DNA of 64,000 nt from Sphingopyxis sp. H053. Its GTDB lineage: Bacteria > Pseudomonadota > Alphaproteobacteria > Sphingomonadales > Sphingomonadaceae. The DNA is taken from positions 62,001 to 126,000 of the forward strand of contig NZ_LNRU01000012.1 of NCBI RefSeq assembly GCF_001468225.1. The letters run 5' to 3'. The position numbers were made by a program, and so were the translations under genes. The notes beneath the pieces were generated by a model. That model did no database searches. It saw nothing but the letters and a program-made list of their open reading frames with translations, and had not been told where the DNA came from. The first letter of the stretch is position 1, and the number at the start of each line of letters is the position of its first letter. Of the stretch, positions 56,591 to 64,000 are shown piece after piece.

Positions 56591-56621
56591 TGCCGCCTTC
56601 GTCCCGAACGGGAAGGCGGCA
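56591..56621 (+). promoter_or_regulatory. Hairpin covering the sigma-factor ribosome-binding site
   Basis: TGCCGCCTTC (56591-56600) pairs perfectly with GAAGGCGGCA (56612-56621). The second arm contains the GGAAGG sequence just upstream of the ATG at 56625. If that ATG is the start, translation of the sigma factor could be limited by this structure. If the start is further upstream, the hairpin is only coding sequence. Confidence 0.4.
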
Positions 56622-56624
56622 GGT

Positions 56625-57203
56625 ATGGACTTCGAGGACAAGGACAGCGAGCGACCGGGTATTGCCGGCGGCGACCCCTTGCCGCCAGAGGATTGGGAGC
56701 GCTTCGGCCGATCGGCGCGCATCGAGGCGATCTACTCCGAACACCGCCCCCAAATAACCCGCTTCTTCAAGAGCCGCGCGCCGACCCAAGATGTCGGCGA
56801 CCTTGTGCAGGAAGTCTTCAGCCGCTTTGCGAGCGCGCGCGGCGGCCTCGCTGCGCTGGTCGAAGGCCCCGGAGCCTATCTCGTGAAGAGCGCCCGGATG
56901 CTCCTCGCCGAATATGGTCGCGCCGACGGGCGCCGTCACCGGTCGCAGCACGACAGTTTCAGTGACGAGCATGAGGGAGCGAGCGACCCGCACGCCGCGC
57001 TCGAAGCGCGCGACGTCCTTCGCCGGGCAGAAAGAGCCATTTCGAGGCTATCTCCGCTCACGCGCGAGATTTTCCTGATGCATCGCTTCGAAGGACTACG
57101 CTATCCCGAGATCGCTCGAATCAAGGGAATCAGCGTGAAGACGGTCGAAAGCCACATGACCAAAGCCCTTGCCGCCATCAAGCGCGCGCGGGGTAAGCAG
57201 TGA
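56625..57203 (+). CDS. FecI-like ECF sigma factor
   Basis: A 192-aa ECF sigma factor. The sigma-2 region is at about residues 35-95 (IEAIYSEHRPQITRFFKSRA, then VGDLVQEVFSRF), and sigma-4 is at about 135-190 (LTREIFLMHRFEGLRYPEIA). The start at 56625 is provisional, because an in-frame TTG at 56559 would add 22 residues. It overlaps the fecR-like gene by GTGA. It should direct transcription of the TonB-receptor operon downstream when released by FecR. Confidence 0.87.
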   Translation: MDFEDKDSERPGIAGGDPLPPEDWERFGRSARIEAIYSEHRPQITRFFKSRAPTQDVGDLVQEVFSRFASARGGLAALVEGPGAYLVKSARMLLAEYGRADGRRHRSQHDSFSDEHEGASDPHAALEARDVLRRAERAISRLSPLTREIFLMHRFEGLRYPEIARIKGISVKTVESHMTKALAAIKRARGKQ

Positions 57204-58120
57204 GCCGCGCCGAAAGCGAAGCCACCGCCTGGCTCGACAAGATGATGGGCCCCGATGCCGACCAGCACCGGGCGGCGTTCGACGAATGGCTGGCCAAGCC
57301 GGACAACGCCAAGGCCTATGACGAAGCGCGCGACAATTGGAACTGGTCTGCGGCGATGTCGCCGTCCCGGATCGAGGCCGATGTTCGGGCCGATGCCCGG
57401 GAGCGTGAACCCGGCGGGCGGCGATGGGCTTTTGCCACAATTCTCGCTGCGGTGATCGCGGTCGGGTTCGCCTGGTATCTGGTCGGCCGCGACAGCGATC
57501 AGCCGATCATCGCCACCAATTCGGCGCAAGGCGAGAGCCAGCTCGCCGACGGGACGCGCGTGACGCTGATGGACGGCGCCCGCATCGAGACGCGCTTCTC
57601 GGACGGCGAACGCCGCGTCATTCTGTATGACGGCCGAGCCAGGTTCGAGGTCGCACACGACGCGTCGCGTCCCTTTCTCGTCGAGGCCGGAGATTCGGTC
57701 ACGCGCGCGCTCGGCACCATCTTCGAGGTCGATCTCCGCGCGGATGTTCCGCGCATCGCGCTGGTCGAAGGCTCGGTCGAAGTGCGGCGCCTCGAAGGCG
57801 GAAAGGCACTTCGCCTCCGCCCCGGCGAACGCGCCGAGGTCAGGTCGACCGGCCCCCAGACGATCAAGAGCGAGGAGGCGAACGCCCCGGCCAAATCACT
57901 GTGGGCCGACAATCTCCCGCTTGGCGCGATCCTCGACCGCGCTGGCCGCGAGAATGGCGTCAAGATCAGCTTGGCCGATCCGGCGCTGGCATCGCTGCAG
58001 GTGACGGGACGCTTCGACATGACCGATGCCCGGAAACTTGCGCTGAAGCTCGGCGCCGCGCTCGATCTCAAGGTCGAGTTCGGTGCGAACGGACCGATTC
58101 TCGGCGCGAAATCCGAGTAG
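57200..58120 (+). CDS. FecR-like anti-sigma regulator
   Basis: A 306-aa membrane regulator that transmits receptor occupancy to the sigma factor. The N-terminal cytoplasmic DUF4880-like region (EATAWLDKMMGP, FDEWLAKPDNAKAYDEA) is followed by a membrane segment at about residues 76-92 and a periplasmic FecR domain (LADGTRVTLMDGARIETRFS). The C-terminal STN-like part contacts the TonB receptor signalling domain. It starts at a GTG overlapping the sigma gene stop. An ACACCC/GGGTGT dyad at 58122-58147 follows. Confidence 0.87.
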   Translation: MSRAESEATAWLDKMMGPDADQHRAAFDEWLAKPDNAKAYDEARDNWNWSAAMSPSRIEADVRADAREREPGGRRWAFATILAAVIAVGFAWYLVGRDSDQPIIATNSAQGESQLADGTRVTLMDGARIETRFSDGERRVILYDGRARFEVAHDASRPFLVEAGDSVTRALGTIFEVDLRADVPRIALVEGSVEVRRLEGGKALRLRPGERAEVRSTGPQTIKSEEANAPAKSLWADNLPLGAILDRAGRENGVKISLADPALASLQVTGRFDMTDARKLALKLGAALDLKVEFGANGPILGAKSE

Positions 58121-58121
58121 G

Positions 58122-58147
58122 ACACCCAAGAAAAACCCATAGGGTGT
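58122..58147. other. Short dyad between the fecR-like and receptor genes
   Basis: ACACCC (58122-58127) and GGGTGT (58142-58147) form a six-base-arm inverted repeat with a 14-base loop just after the fecR-like stop. It could be an attenuating hairpin or part of the receptor promoter; there is no direct evidence for either. Confidence 0.3.
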
Positions 58148-58207
58148 TCGGAGCCCCCGTCATTTTTTCCCTTCAGACGGCCAAAATCGGCCGCACGGGA
58201 GGGATGA

Positions 58208-61144
58208 ATGACGATGAAATTTTTCGCGGCCGTTCTGGCTTCGGGCGTCTCGGCGACCGCACTCTATGCACCCAGCGCGTGTGCGCAGACGGGCGAGCAG
58301 ACCTACAATATCGAGGGTCAGCGCCTTAGCGACGCACTTCGCAAATATTCGGACATTTCCGGCCGCGAGGTCATCGCGGCTTCGAGCCTGCTCGAAGGCC
58401 GACGCAGCAACCGTGTCCGCGGGCGACTCTCTCCCGACGCCGCCCTTTCCCGACTCCTCACCGGCACGGGCCTGACGATCGAACTCGTCGAAGGCGCATG
58501 GGTCCTTCGCTCGGGAAACGTCGATGCCGGGGAGACTGGATCGACTGAGACGAACGGCGAAGCGATCATCGTTACAGGCTCGCGCATTCGCGGTGCAGGA
58601 CCGACCGGTTCTCCGGTCGTCACCATCGACCGCGAAGCCATCGAAAAGAGCGGCTATGGCACTGTTCAGCAGATGCTCCAATCACTGCCACAGGCATTTG
58701 GCGGCGGCCCCAACGAGGCAGTCTCGACGACCACGACCCGGAACGGCGGGGGTTCGGATTCGACTTTCGGCTCGAGCATCAACCTGCGCGGCCTCGGGAC
58801 CTCGTCGACCCTCGTCCTCATCGACAATGCGCGCCCAGCGCTTGGCGGGATCGGCGGCGTCTTCGCCGACATCTCGCTCATCCCGGTAGGCGCGGTCGAA
58901 CGGATCGAAGTGCTGATCGACGGCGCATCGGCGATCTACGGCGCCGACGCGGTCGCCGGGGTGGTGAACGTGCGGATGCGGAGTCGCTTCGAGGGAGCCG
59001 AGACAATGCTGCGCGCGGGCACCGCCGATGGCGATACGACCGAGTTGCAGTTCGGCCAAATCTTTGGTCGTGACTTCGGCGGCGCACGGCTGGTGCTTGC
59101 TTACCAATACTCGCAGCGCGGTGCGCTCGCGGGCGCCTCCCGCGATTTCGCGCGCGAGGATCTGCGGGCCTTCGGAGGCCCCGACTATCGGACCAACTTC
59201 GCGGTGCCCGGGACGATTACGGCCGCGAATGGACAGCGGTTTGGCATCCCGGCCGGACAAGACGGCCGCGCATTGACTGCCGCTCAGCTGATTCCAGGTG
59301 TCCAGAACCGCTACGACGGTCGCGTGAACAGCGACATTTTGCCGAGAACGCGCATTCACAGCCTTTATGCCGCTGCCGAATTCGACCTTACCGACACGTT
59401 GACCTTTCGCGCAAGCGCGCTCGCGGCGCAGCGCCGCTACAGCCGCGTCAGTACCGGAGACTTCATCCAGGCCGCGCGGGTGCCGGTTACCAATCCTTTC
59501 TACGTTGATCCGATCGGCACGAACCAGCCGGTCAGCGTCGCCTATCGCTTCGTGAACGACTTGGGACCGCAGATCGACAGCGGCCGGGCGCGCGGCCTCA
59601 CCGCCTCAGCGGGCTTCGACCAGGAAATTGGCCGCTGGCGCGTGCAGGTCGGCGGCGCCTATGGCCATCAGCGCGGCATCGCGAACAAGGCCAATCTCGT
59701 CAATCGCCCGCGCCTTGCTGCGGCGCTTGCCGACACCAACCGAGCAACCGCATTCAACGTCTTCGGAAACGGCACCGCAAACAATCCGGTCACCATCGAC
59801 AGCATTCGCGGCACATTCCAGTCGGTCAATGATTTCGAAAGCTGGTCGGCGGCGCTCCGCGGTGACGGCCCGCTCTTCCGCCTGCCCGGCGGCGAGGTCC
59901 GGCTCGCGATCGGCGCGGAGTATCGCCGCGAGAATTTCGACTATTACACCGTCAACGGATTCAGCCTCGCGACGCCCTTCACCGACCCATTCGACATCAT
60001 TCCGAGCGTGCGGAAGGTTCGCGCAGCCTATGCTGAACTGCTCGTGCCGGTCTTCGGGCCGGATAACGGGATGCCGGGTTTCCGCAGGCTCGACATTTCG
60101 TTGGCCGGGCGCGCCGAGAAATACAGCGACGTCGGCCGAAGCGAAAATCCCAAGGTCGGCGTCCGATGGGAACCGTTCCAGGGCATTGCGCTGCGCGGGT
60201 CCTACGGAAAATCCTTCCGCGCGCCCGCCTTCGACGAGCTCATCGGCGAGGCGATTTCGCTGTTTCAGACCGAAGCGGTCCCCGACCCCGCTTCGCCGAC
60301 GGGCACGACCAACATACTCGGCCTGTTCGGCTATGCACCGGACGTAGGTCCCGAAAGAGCGACGACCTGGACCGCGGGCATCGACGTCGCCCCCTCGTCG
60401 CTTGCCGGTTTCAAGGCGTCGGTCACCTATTATGACGTCGACTATCGCGACCGCATCGGGACGGCGAGCGAGGATTACACCCGCTTTCTTGTCGACCGGG
60501 CGCGCTTCGGCGGGCTGATCACCGACAATCCGTCGCTGGCACTGGTAGAGGGATATTTCGCACGTCCCAGCTTCGTGAACGCAGCAAACATCGCGCCGGG
60601 CCAGGTCGCCGCGATCCTGGACGGTCGCATCCGCAACCTCGCCGCCGAACGCCAGCGCGGGATCGATTTCGATGTCGGCTATTCCCCCGCATTCGCGGGC
60701 GGAACGCTCGACCTCGGCATCGCGGGCACGCATATCTTCTCGATAAAACAGCAACTGACTCCGGGCGGGCCGCAGGTCGATGTCGTCGGCACCTATGCCA
60801 AGCCGGTCAAATGGCGCCTTCGCGGTCGCTTCGGTTGGGCGACGGGCGGCTTCTCGGCCAATGCCTTCGTCAACTACATCGACGGCTATCTCAACCAGGT
60901 CGTGACGCCGATGGAGCGGGTCGGTTCTTGGACCACGTTCGACCTCAGCATCTCGCAGCGCATCGGGGGCGGCGATGGCGTGGAAGGGCGGGGCCTGCGG
61001 CTCAGCCTTGGAATCACCAACCTGTTCGACAAGGATCCGCCCTATGTGAACAACCGCAGCGTGTCGTCCGCGCTCGGCTACGACCCCGAGAAGGCGAGCC
61101 CGCTCGGCCGCATGATGTCGCTCCAGGCCACCATCCGATGGTGA
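58208..61144 (+). CDS. TonB-dependent receptor with STN signalling domain
   Basis: A 978-aa outer-membrane transducer. A signal peptide (about residues 1-28) is followed by an STN domain (about residues 32-83; YNIEGQRLSDALRKYSDISG) that signals to FecR, then a plug domain from about 120 (IIVTGSRIRG as the TonB-box-proximal region) and a 22-strand barrel ending in the aromatic-terminated MMSLQATIRW. A GGGAGG site precedes the ATG. Homologues beside lasso isopeptidases import lasso peptides; the isopeptidase gene here overlaps its stop codon. Confidence 0.92.
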   Translation: MTMKFFAAVLASGVSATALYAPSACAQTGEQTYNIEGQRLSDALRKYSDISGREVIAASSLLEGRRSNRVRGRLSPDAALSRLLTGTGLTIELVEGAWVLRSGNVDAGETGSTETNGEAIIVTGSRIRGAGPTGSPVVTIDREAIEKSGYGTVQQMLQSLPQAFGGGPNEAVSTTTTRNGGGSDSTFGSSINLRGLGTSSTLVLIDNARPALGGIGGVFADISLIPVGAVERIEVLIDGASAIYGADAVAGVVNVRMRSRFEGAETMLRAGTADGDTTELQFGQIFGRDFGGARLVLAYQYSQRGALAGASRDFAREDLRAFGGPDYRTNFAVPGTITAANGQRFGIPAGQDGRALTAAQLIPGVQNRYDGRVNSDILPRTRIHSLYAAAEFDLTDTLTFRASALAAQRRYSRVSTGDFIQAARVPVTNPFYVDPIGTNQPVSVAYRFVNDLGPQIDSGRARGLTASAGFDQEIGRWRVQVGGAYGHQRGIANKANLVNRPRLAAALADTNRATAFNVFGNGTANNPVTIDSIRGTFQSVNDFESWSAALRGDGPLFRLPGGEVRLAIGAEYRRENFDYYTVNGFSLATPFTDPFDIIPSVRKVRAAYAELLVPVFGPDNGMPGFRRLDISLAGRAEKYSDVGRSENPKVGVRWEPFQGIALRGSYGKSFRAPAFDELIGEAISLFQTEAVPDPASPTGTTNILGLFGYAPDVGPERATTWTAGIDVAPSSLAGFKASVTYYDVDYRDRIGTASEDYTRFLVDRARFGGLITDNPSLALVEGYFARPSFVNAANIAPGQVAAILDGRIRNLAAERQRGIDFDVGYSPAFAGGTLDLGIAGTHIFSIKQQLTPGGPQVDVVGTYAKPVKWRLRGRFGWATGGFSANAFVNYIDGYLNQVVTPMERVGSWTTFDLSISQRIGGGDGVEGRGLRLSLGITNLFDKDPPYVNNRSVSSALGYDPEKASPLGRMMSLQATIRW

Positions 61145-63111
61145 GCAAAGCCGCGATCCTCGGCTGTCTCCTGGCCGCGGCATCGCCCGCGGCCAGCCAG
61201 ACGACCCCGCGCGAAATCGCCGAGATTGCCGACCTGTCGGGGCTCGCGGTCTCTCCTGACGGAAATTGGATCGCCTATCGGGTCGAGCGCCCATCCACCG
61301 TCACCAACCGGATCGATATCGACTGGTATCTAGCGCCCACGGACGCCACCGCCCCTCCCCGCGCGCTCGGACGACTCGGCACCGCGATGTGGAACGACGC
61401 CGGGAGCGTCCTGCCCGGCGAAGCCACATGGATGCCCGACGGCAAGGCAGTCGTTGTCCGTGCCCTTGTCGACGGACGAATCGGCCTGTGGGTGAGTCCC
61501 ATCGACGGGTCGGGATTCCACGAGATCGGGCCAAGCGAAGGCGAAATCGAGGCCTTTGCCATCGCCGCTGACGGTACCGTCATCTCGCGCGAAGGACCTC
61601 CGCGCGATGCGATCGCGCGGGCAGAGGAGGCCGAGCGCGACACCGGTATCTTGTTCGACGCGCGCGTCGATCTTGCCCAACCCCTCTATCGCGGCGCCTC
61701 AATCAATGGACGTCCTTCGACGCAGCGCTTCTCTGGTGACTGGTTCGACCGCGTGCCGCTGCTCGAAGATACACCGCGCGCTGTCGTTGCCCGAGACGCA
61801 TCCGGCACCAGCGAGCGCCCGGCGAACGACGCTGAACGCGCCCTGCTCAAGCCGGCGCCCGGGCCGGACATCCCCGAAAGCCTCCGCGGCATTCTTCGGC
61901 AGCGCGGCGTCTGCGTCGCGGCGAGCGGCTGCCCGAACGATGCGGAGCGTATCGCATGGCGGAGCGGGCTTGCCGACGGCCGCGTCCTGATCGCACTCCG
62001 CGCCCAATCGGGCCAAACGACCCTGCATGTGTGGACGCCCGCGTCGGCGAAGTTCAAGATGATCGCGGTCTCGGCAGGACAGCTCTCGAGTGGGCGGAGC
62101 GACAGCAAGCCCTGCGCTGCAGGCGAAAAAGCAATCTTTTGCGTCGAGGCGGCCGCGTCGGTCTCACCCCGCCTCGTCCGGATCGAGGCCTCTGGCCGCA
62201 AGAAGATCATCGATTCCCCAAATTCATTTCCTGGCCGCGACGGGCTCCTTGTCGAAACGATCGCGTGGCAGGTGAGCGGCAGCCGTGCGTCGGGCATACT
62301 CATCCGCCCGAAGATCCCCGGGCGGCTGCCGCTCTTCGTCACCTACTATCGCTGCAATGGATATCTGCGCGGCGGAACAGGCGACGAATGGCCTCTGCGC
62401 GCGCTTGCCGCGGGCGGCATCGCATCGCTCTGCATCGACGTCCTCCCAGGCGGCGAGATCGCGCAGGATCGCTACCAGATCGGCATGGAAGCCGTGCGGG
62501 CCGCGATCGACACCCTCGACCGGCGCGGAACGATAGATCGCAGCCGCGTCGGCATGGGCGGTCTCAGCTTCGGAAGCGAGGTTGCGGTATGGACTGCCAT
62601 GCACAGCGATCTTCTCAAGGCGGTTTCGATCGCCTCGGTCCAGATCGAACCCACGTATTACTGGTACAATGCTCGCCCGGGCCGCGAGACATTCGCCCGC
62701 AATATCCGGCAGAACTGGAAGCTCGGCCCGCCGGATACCGAACCTGCCGAGTGGCAGGCGCTTTCGGCCGCGCTCAATATTGATATGATCACGGCGCCGA
62801 TGCTGCTGCAACTTCCCGAGAGCGAAGCGCGCCAGTCGGCCGAACTGATGAGCAAGCTTGCTACCAACGGTCTCGGCGAGACCCACCTCTTCCCCCTCGC
62901 CCCGCATCTGAAGGTCGAACCCCGCCAGAAGCTCGCGGCCTATGAGCGCAATCTCGACTGGTTCCGCTTCTGGCTCAAAGGCGAGATCGACCCCGATCCA
63001 GCGAAGGCCGATCAGTATCGTCGCTGGCGGCTGCTCGGCCCCATCAAGGGCGAGGCTTCTACCGACCGCACCCAACGTTCGACATCGGCGATTTCGAGCA
63101 GCCGGAAATAG
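61138..63111 (+). CDS. Lasso-peptide isopeptidase (AtxE2-like, S9 family)
   Basis: A 657-aa secreted or periplasmic prolyl-oligopeptidase-like hydrolase. A signal peptide (about residues 1-22), a beta-propeller region (WD40-like, about residues 25-370) and an alpha/beta hydrolase domain follow in order. The nucleophile is in GGLSFGSE (Ser at about residue 477), and the His is in APHLKVEP (about residue 590). This arrangement after a FecI-FecR-TonB receptor operon is characteristic of enzymes that linearise lasso peptides. The ATG at 61138 overlaps the receptor stop. The last 100 bases overlap the opposing cyclase gene. Confidence 0.82.
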   Translation: MVSKAAILGCLLAAASPAASQTTPREIAEIADLSGLAVSPDGNWIAYRVERPSTVTNRIDIDWYLAPTDATAPPRALGRLGTAMWNDAGSVLPGEATWMPDGKAVVVRALVDGRIGLWVSPIDGSGFHEIGPSEGEIEAFAIAADGTVISREGPPRDAIARAEEAERDTGILFDARVDLAQPLYRGASINGRPSTQRFSGDWFDRVPLLEDTPRAVVARDASGTSERPANDAERALLKPAPGPDIPESLRGILRQRGVCVAASGCPNDAERIAWRSGLADGRVLIALRAQSGQTTLHVWTPASAKFKMIAVSAGQLSSGRSDSKPCAAGEKAIFCVEAAASVSPRLVRIEASGRKKIIDSPNSFPGRDGLLVETIAWQVSGSRASGILIRPKIPGRLPLFVTYYRCNGYLRGGTGDEWPLRALAAGGIASLCIDVLPGGEIAQDRYQIGMEAVRAAIDTLDRRGTIDRSRVGMGGLSFGSEVAVWTAMHSDLLKAVSIASVQIEPTYYWYNARPGRETFARNIRQNWKLGPPDTEPAEWQALSAALNIDMITAPMLLQLPESEARQSAELMSKLATNGLGETHLFPLAPHLKVEPRQKLAAYERNLDWFRFWLKGEIDPDPAKADQYRRWRLLGPIKGEASTDRTQRSTSAISSSRK

Positions 63112-64000
63112 GCGAAGTCGCCCTCGACGAGATCGTGCGCGAGGTAGGTCTCGATCGCAGGCTTGTCCAGCAGCCCGCGTTCCGCCAGCCGCCCGCCGAG
63201 CAGGAGGTCGGCGAGCGCACCGCGCTGGCGAAGATAGCTTGCGGTACAGAGGGAATCGAGCCGCCCTTTGCCGCGCCTCCAAACGACCTCCGGCGGAAGT
63301 CGCGACGCGAATGCGGCGCGGGCAACCGCGCGGTCGCGACCGCCCCTCACCCACGCCCAGCTCGGAACAGTAAGGCAAAATTCTACCACCGGCTGTGAAA
63401 GCAGCGGCGCTACGACATCGCGGTCCCGCCAGCGGCGCGGCCGGTCGACGAAGTCGAGGATGCGCCGAAGCGCGCGCACATGGTTGCGCTTGCCGCGCGG
63501 CGCATCCTCCTCGCCCGCATCCCAGGGATGAGCCGGCGGCGAGGCCGGCACCTGGTCCGCGACGCAGAAGCCGGTCTCACGGCGCCAGCCGCTCGGGCCG
63601 TCCCGCACCGCCCGATACGCCAAGCGAGCGGCCTGCCAGACCGTTGCATCGCCCGCGCGCGCGACGTCGCGCATCGTCTCGAATGCAGGGCGCCGCGGCC
63701 CGAAATGACGAAAGGCGTCGAGGATCGGCGCGACGCTCGTGTCGAAATCGAAGATATTGTCCCCACCGATGCCCCCGAAGATCGCGGCATCGGAAACGGG
63801 GAACGCCGATTCGAAGGCATCGTCGATCCCGCCGAGCACGCCATAGGCGGAGGGCCGCGCGTGAAGGACAGGCGGTAGCGATACCAGATCGATGCCGGTA
63901 TCCGCGTGGGGCATTTCGAGAAGCTCAGCACCGCAATGCGCCGCGACGGCGCGCGCGTAGGGACGCTCGTCGCCGTCGGCACCGGACGAAACGAAAGTGA
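63012..64000 (-). CDS. Asparagine-synthetase-like lasso cyclase (partial, 5' end beyond window)
   Basis: The C-terminal part (about 328 codons visible) of an Asn-synthetase-B-like ATP-dependent cyclase, the C protein that closes the macrolactam ring of lasso peptides. Visible features are a VSSGADGDERPYARAVA segment near the window edge, AIFGGIGGDNIFDFDTS, and APLLSQPVVEFCLTVPSW with RLPPEVVWRRGKGRLDS. The open frame extends past base 64000, so the start, the precursor gene and the B protein(s) should lie to the right. It is convergent with the isopeptidase gene and overlaps it by 100 bases. Confidence 0.82.
   Translation of the reverse strand, partial: TFVSSGADGDERPYARAVAAHCGAELLEMPHADTGIDLVSLPPVLHARPSAYGVLGGIDDAFESAFPVSDAAIFGGIGGDNIFDFDTSVAPILDAFRHFGPRRPAFETMRDVARAGDATVWQAARLAYRAVRDGPSGWRRETGFCVADQVPASPPAHPWDAGEEDAPRGKRNHVRALRRILDFVDRPRRWRDRDVVAPLLSQPVVEFCLTVPSWAWVRGGRDRAVARAAFASRLPPEVVWRRGKGRLDSLCTASYLRQRGALADLLLGGRLAERGLLDKPAIETYLAHDLVEGDFAYFRLLEIADVERWVRSVEASPLMGPSSRQRRY

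Overview
The window is GC-rich DNA from an alphaproteobacterium, most likely a sphingomonad. The evidence is the codon use, the LexA operators of the form GAAC-N7-GAAC, the Sphingomonadaceae-type conjugation module and a FecI/FecR/TonB-receptor/lasso-isopeptidase cluster at the right end. No tRNA, rRNA or CRISPR array was seen.

Positions 1-18142 form one perfect palindrome. Bases 1-9071 are the exact reverse complement of 9072-18142, with no spacer, and the centre lies in a CGCGCGCG-type stretch inside trbJ. The right arm joins seamlessly to the rest of the window, so it is taken as the native copy and the left arm as a fold-back duplicate, probably an assembly or read artefact. Each arm holds the same genes: three uncharacterised or cargo genes including a hotdog thioesterase, a small protein, a RadC-like JAB protein, a membrane protein, a small protein, a LuxR-type regulator, and trbB-C-D-E plus the first 218 codons of trbJ. 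trbL, trbF, trbG and trbI are not in the window.

Positions 18.7-28.2 kb carry the rest of the transfer module of an integrative conjugative element (or conjugative plasmid), all on the minus strand. In transcription order these are a frameshifted RovC/DUF2285-type regulator, an AlpA-like protein, DUF2840, TraF peptidase, DUF736, lytic transglycosylase, RlxS relaxase, VirD4/TraG coupling protein and a CopG-like protein. A repeat-rich gap upstream of rlxS may be oriT. Four DUF736 paralogues are spread over 24-53 kb, and an EexN entry-exclusion lipoprotein lies at 51.6 kb.

Positions 28.5-53.2 kb are cargo: a dmeRF-type Co/Ni efflux pair, DUF1289, the SOS mutasome imuA-imuB-dnaE2 behind a LexA box, cytochrome b561, DUF1810, two divergent SRAP proteins around a second LexA box, HU, a secreted phosphoesterase, and a defence-like region. 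That region contains a PHP/SMC-type (TrlF-like) ATPase, a frameshifted secreted protein and a nuclease-NTPase-TPR-SEC-C protein in one operon, followed by an SDR, an AbiE-like pair, a PIN protein and an MNT-HEPN protein.

Positions 53.5-64 kb hold a YegS-like lipid kinase, a PD-(D/E)XK nuclease-like protein, and an ECF sigma factor/FecR/TonB receptor/lasso-peptide isopeptidase operon. This converges on a partial asparagine-synthetase-like lasso cyclase. The lasso precursor and the remaining maturation genes should lie beyond the right edge.
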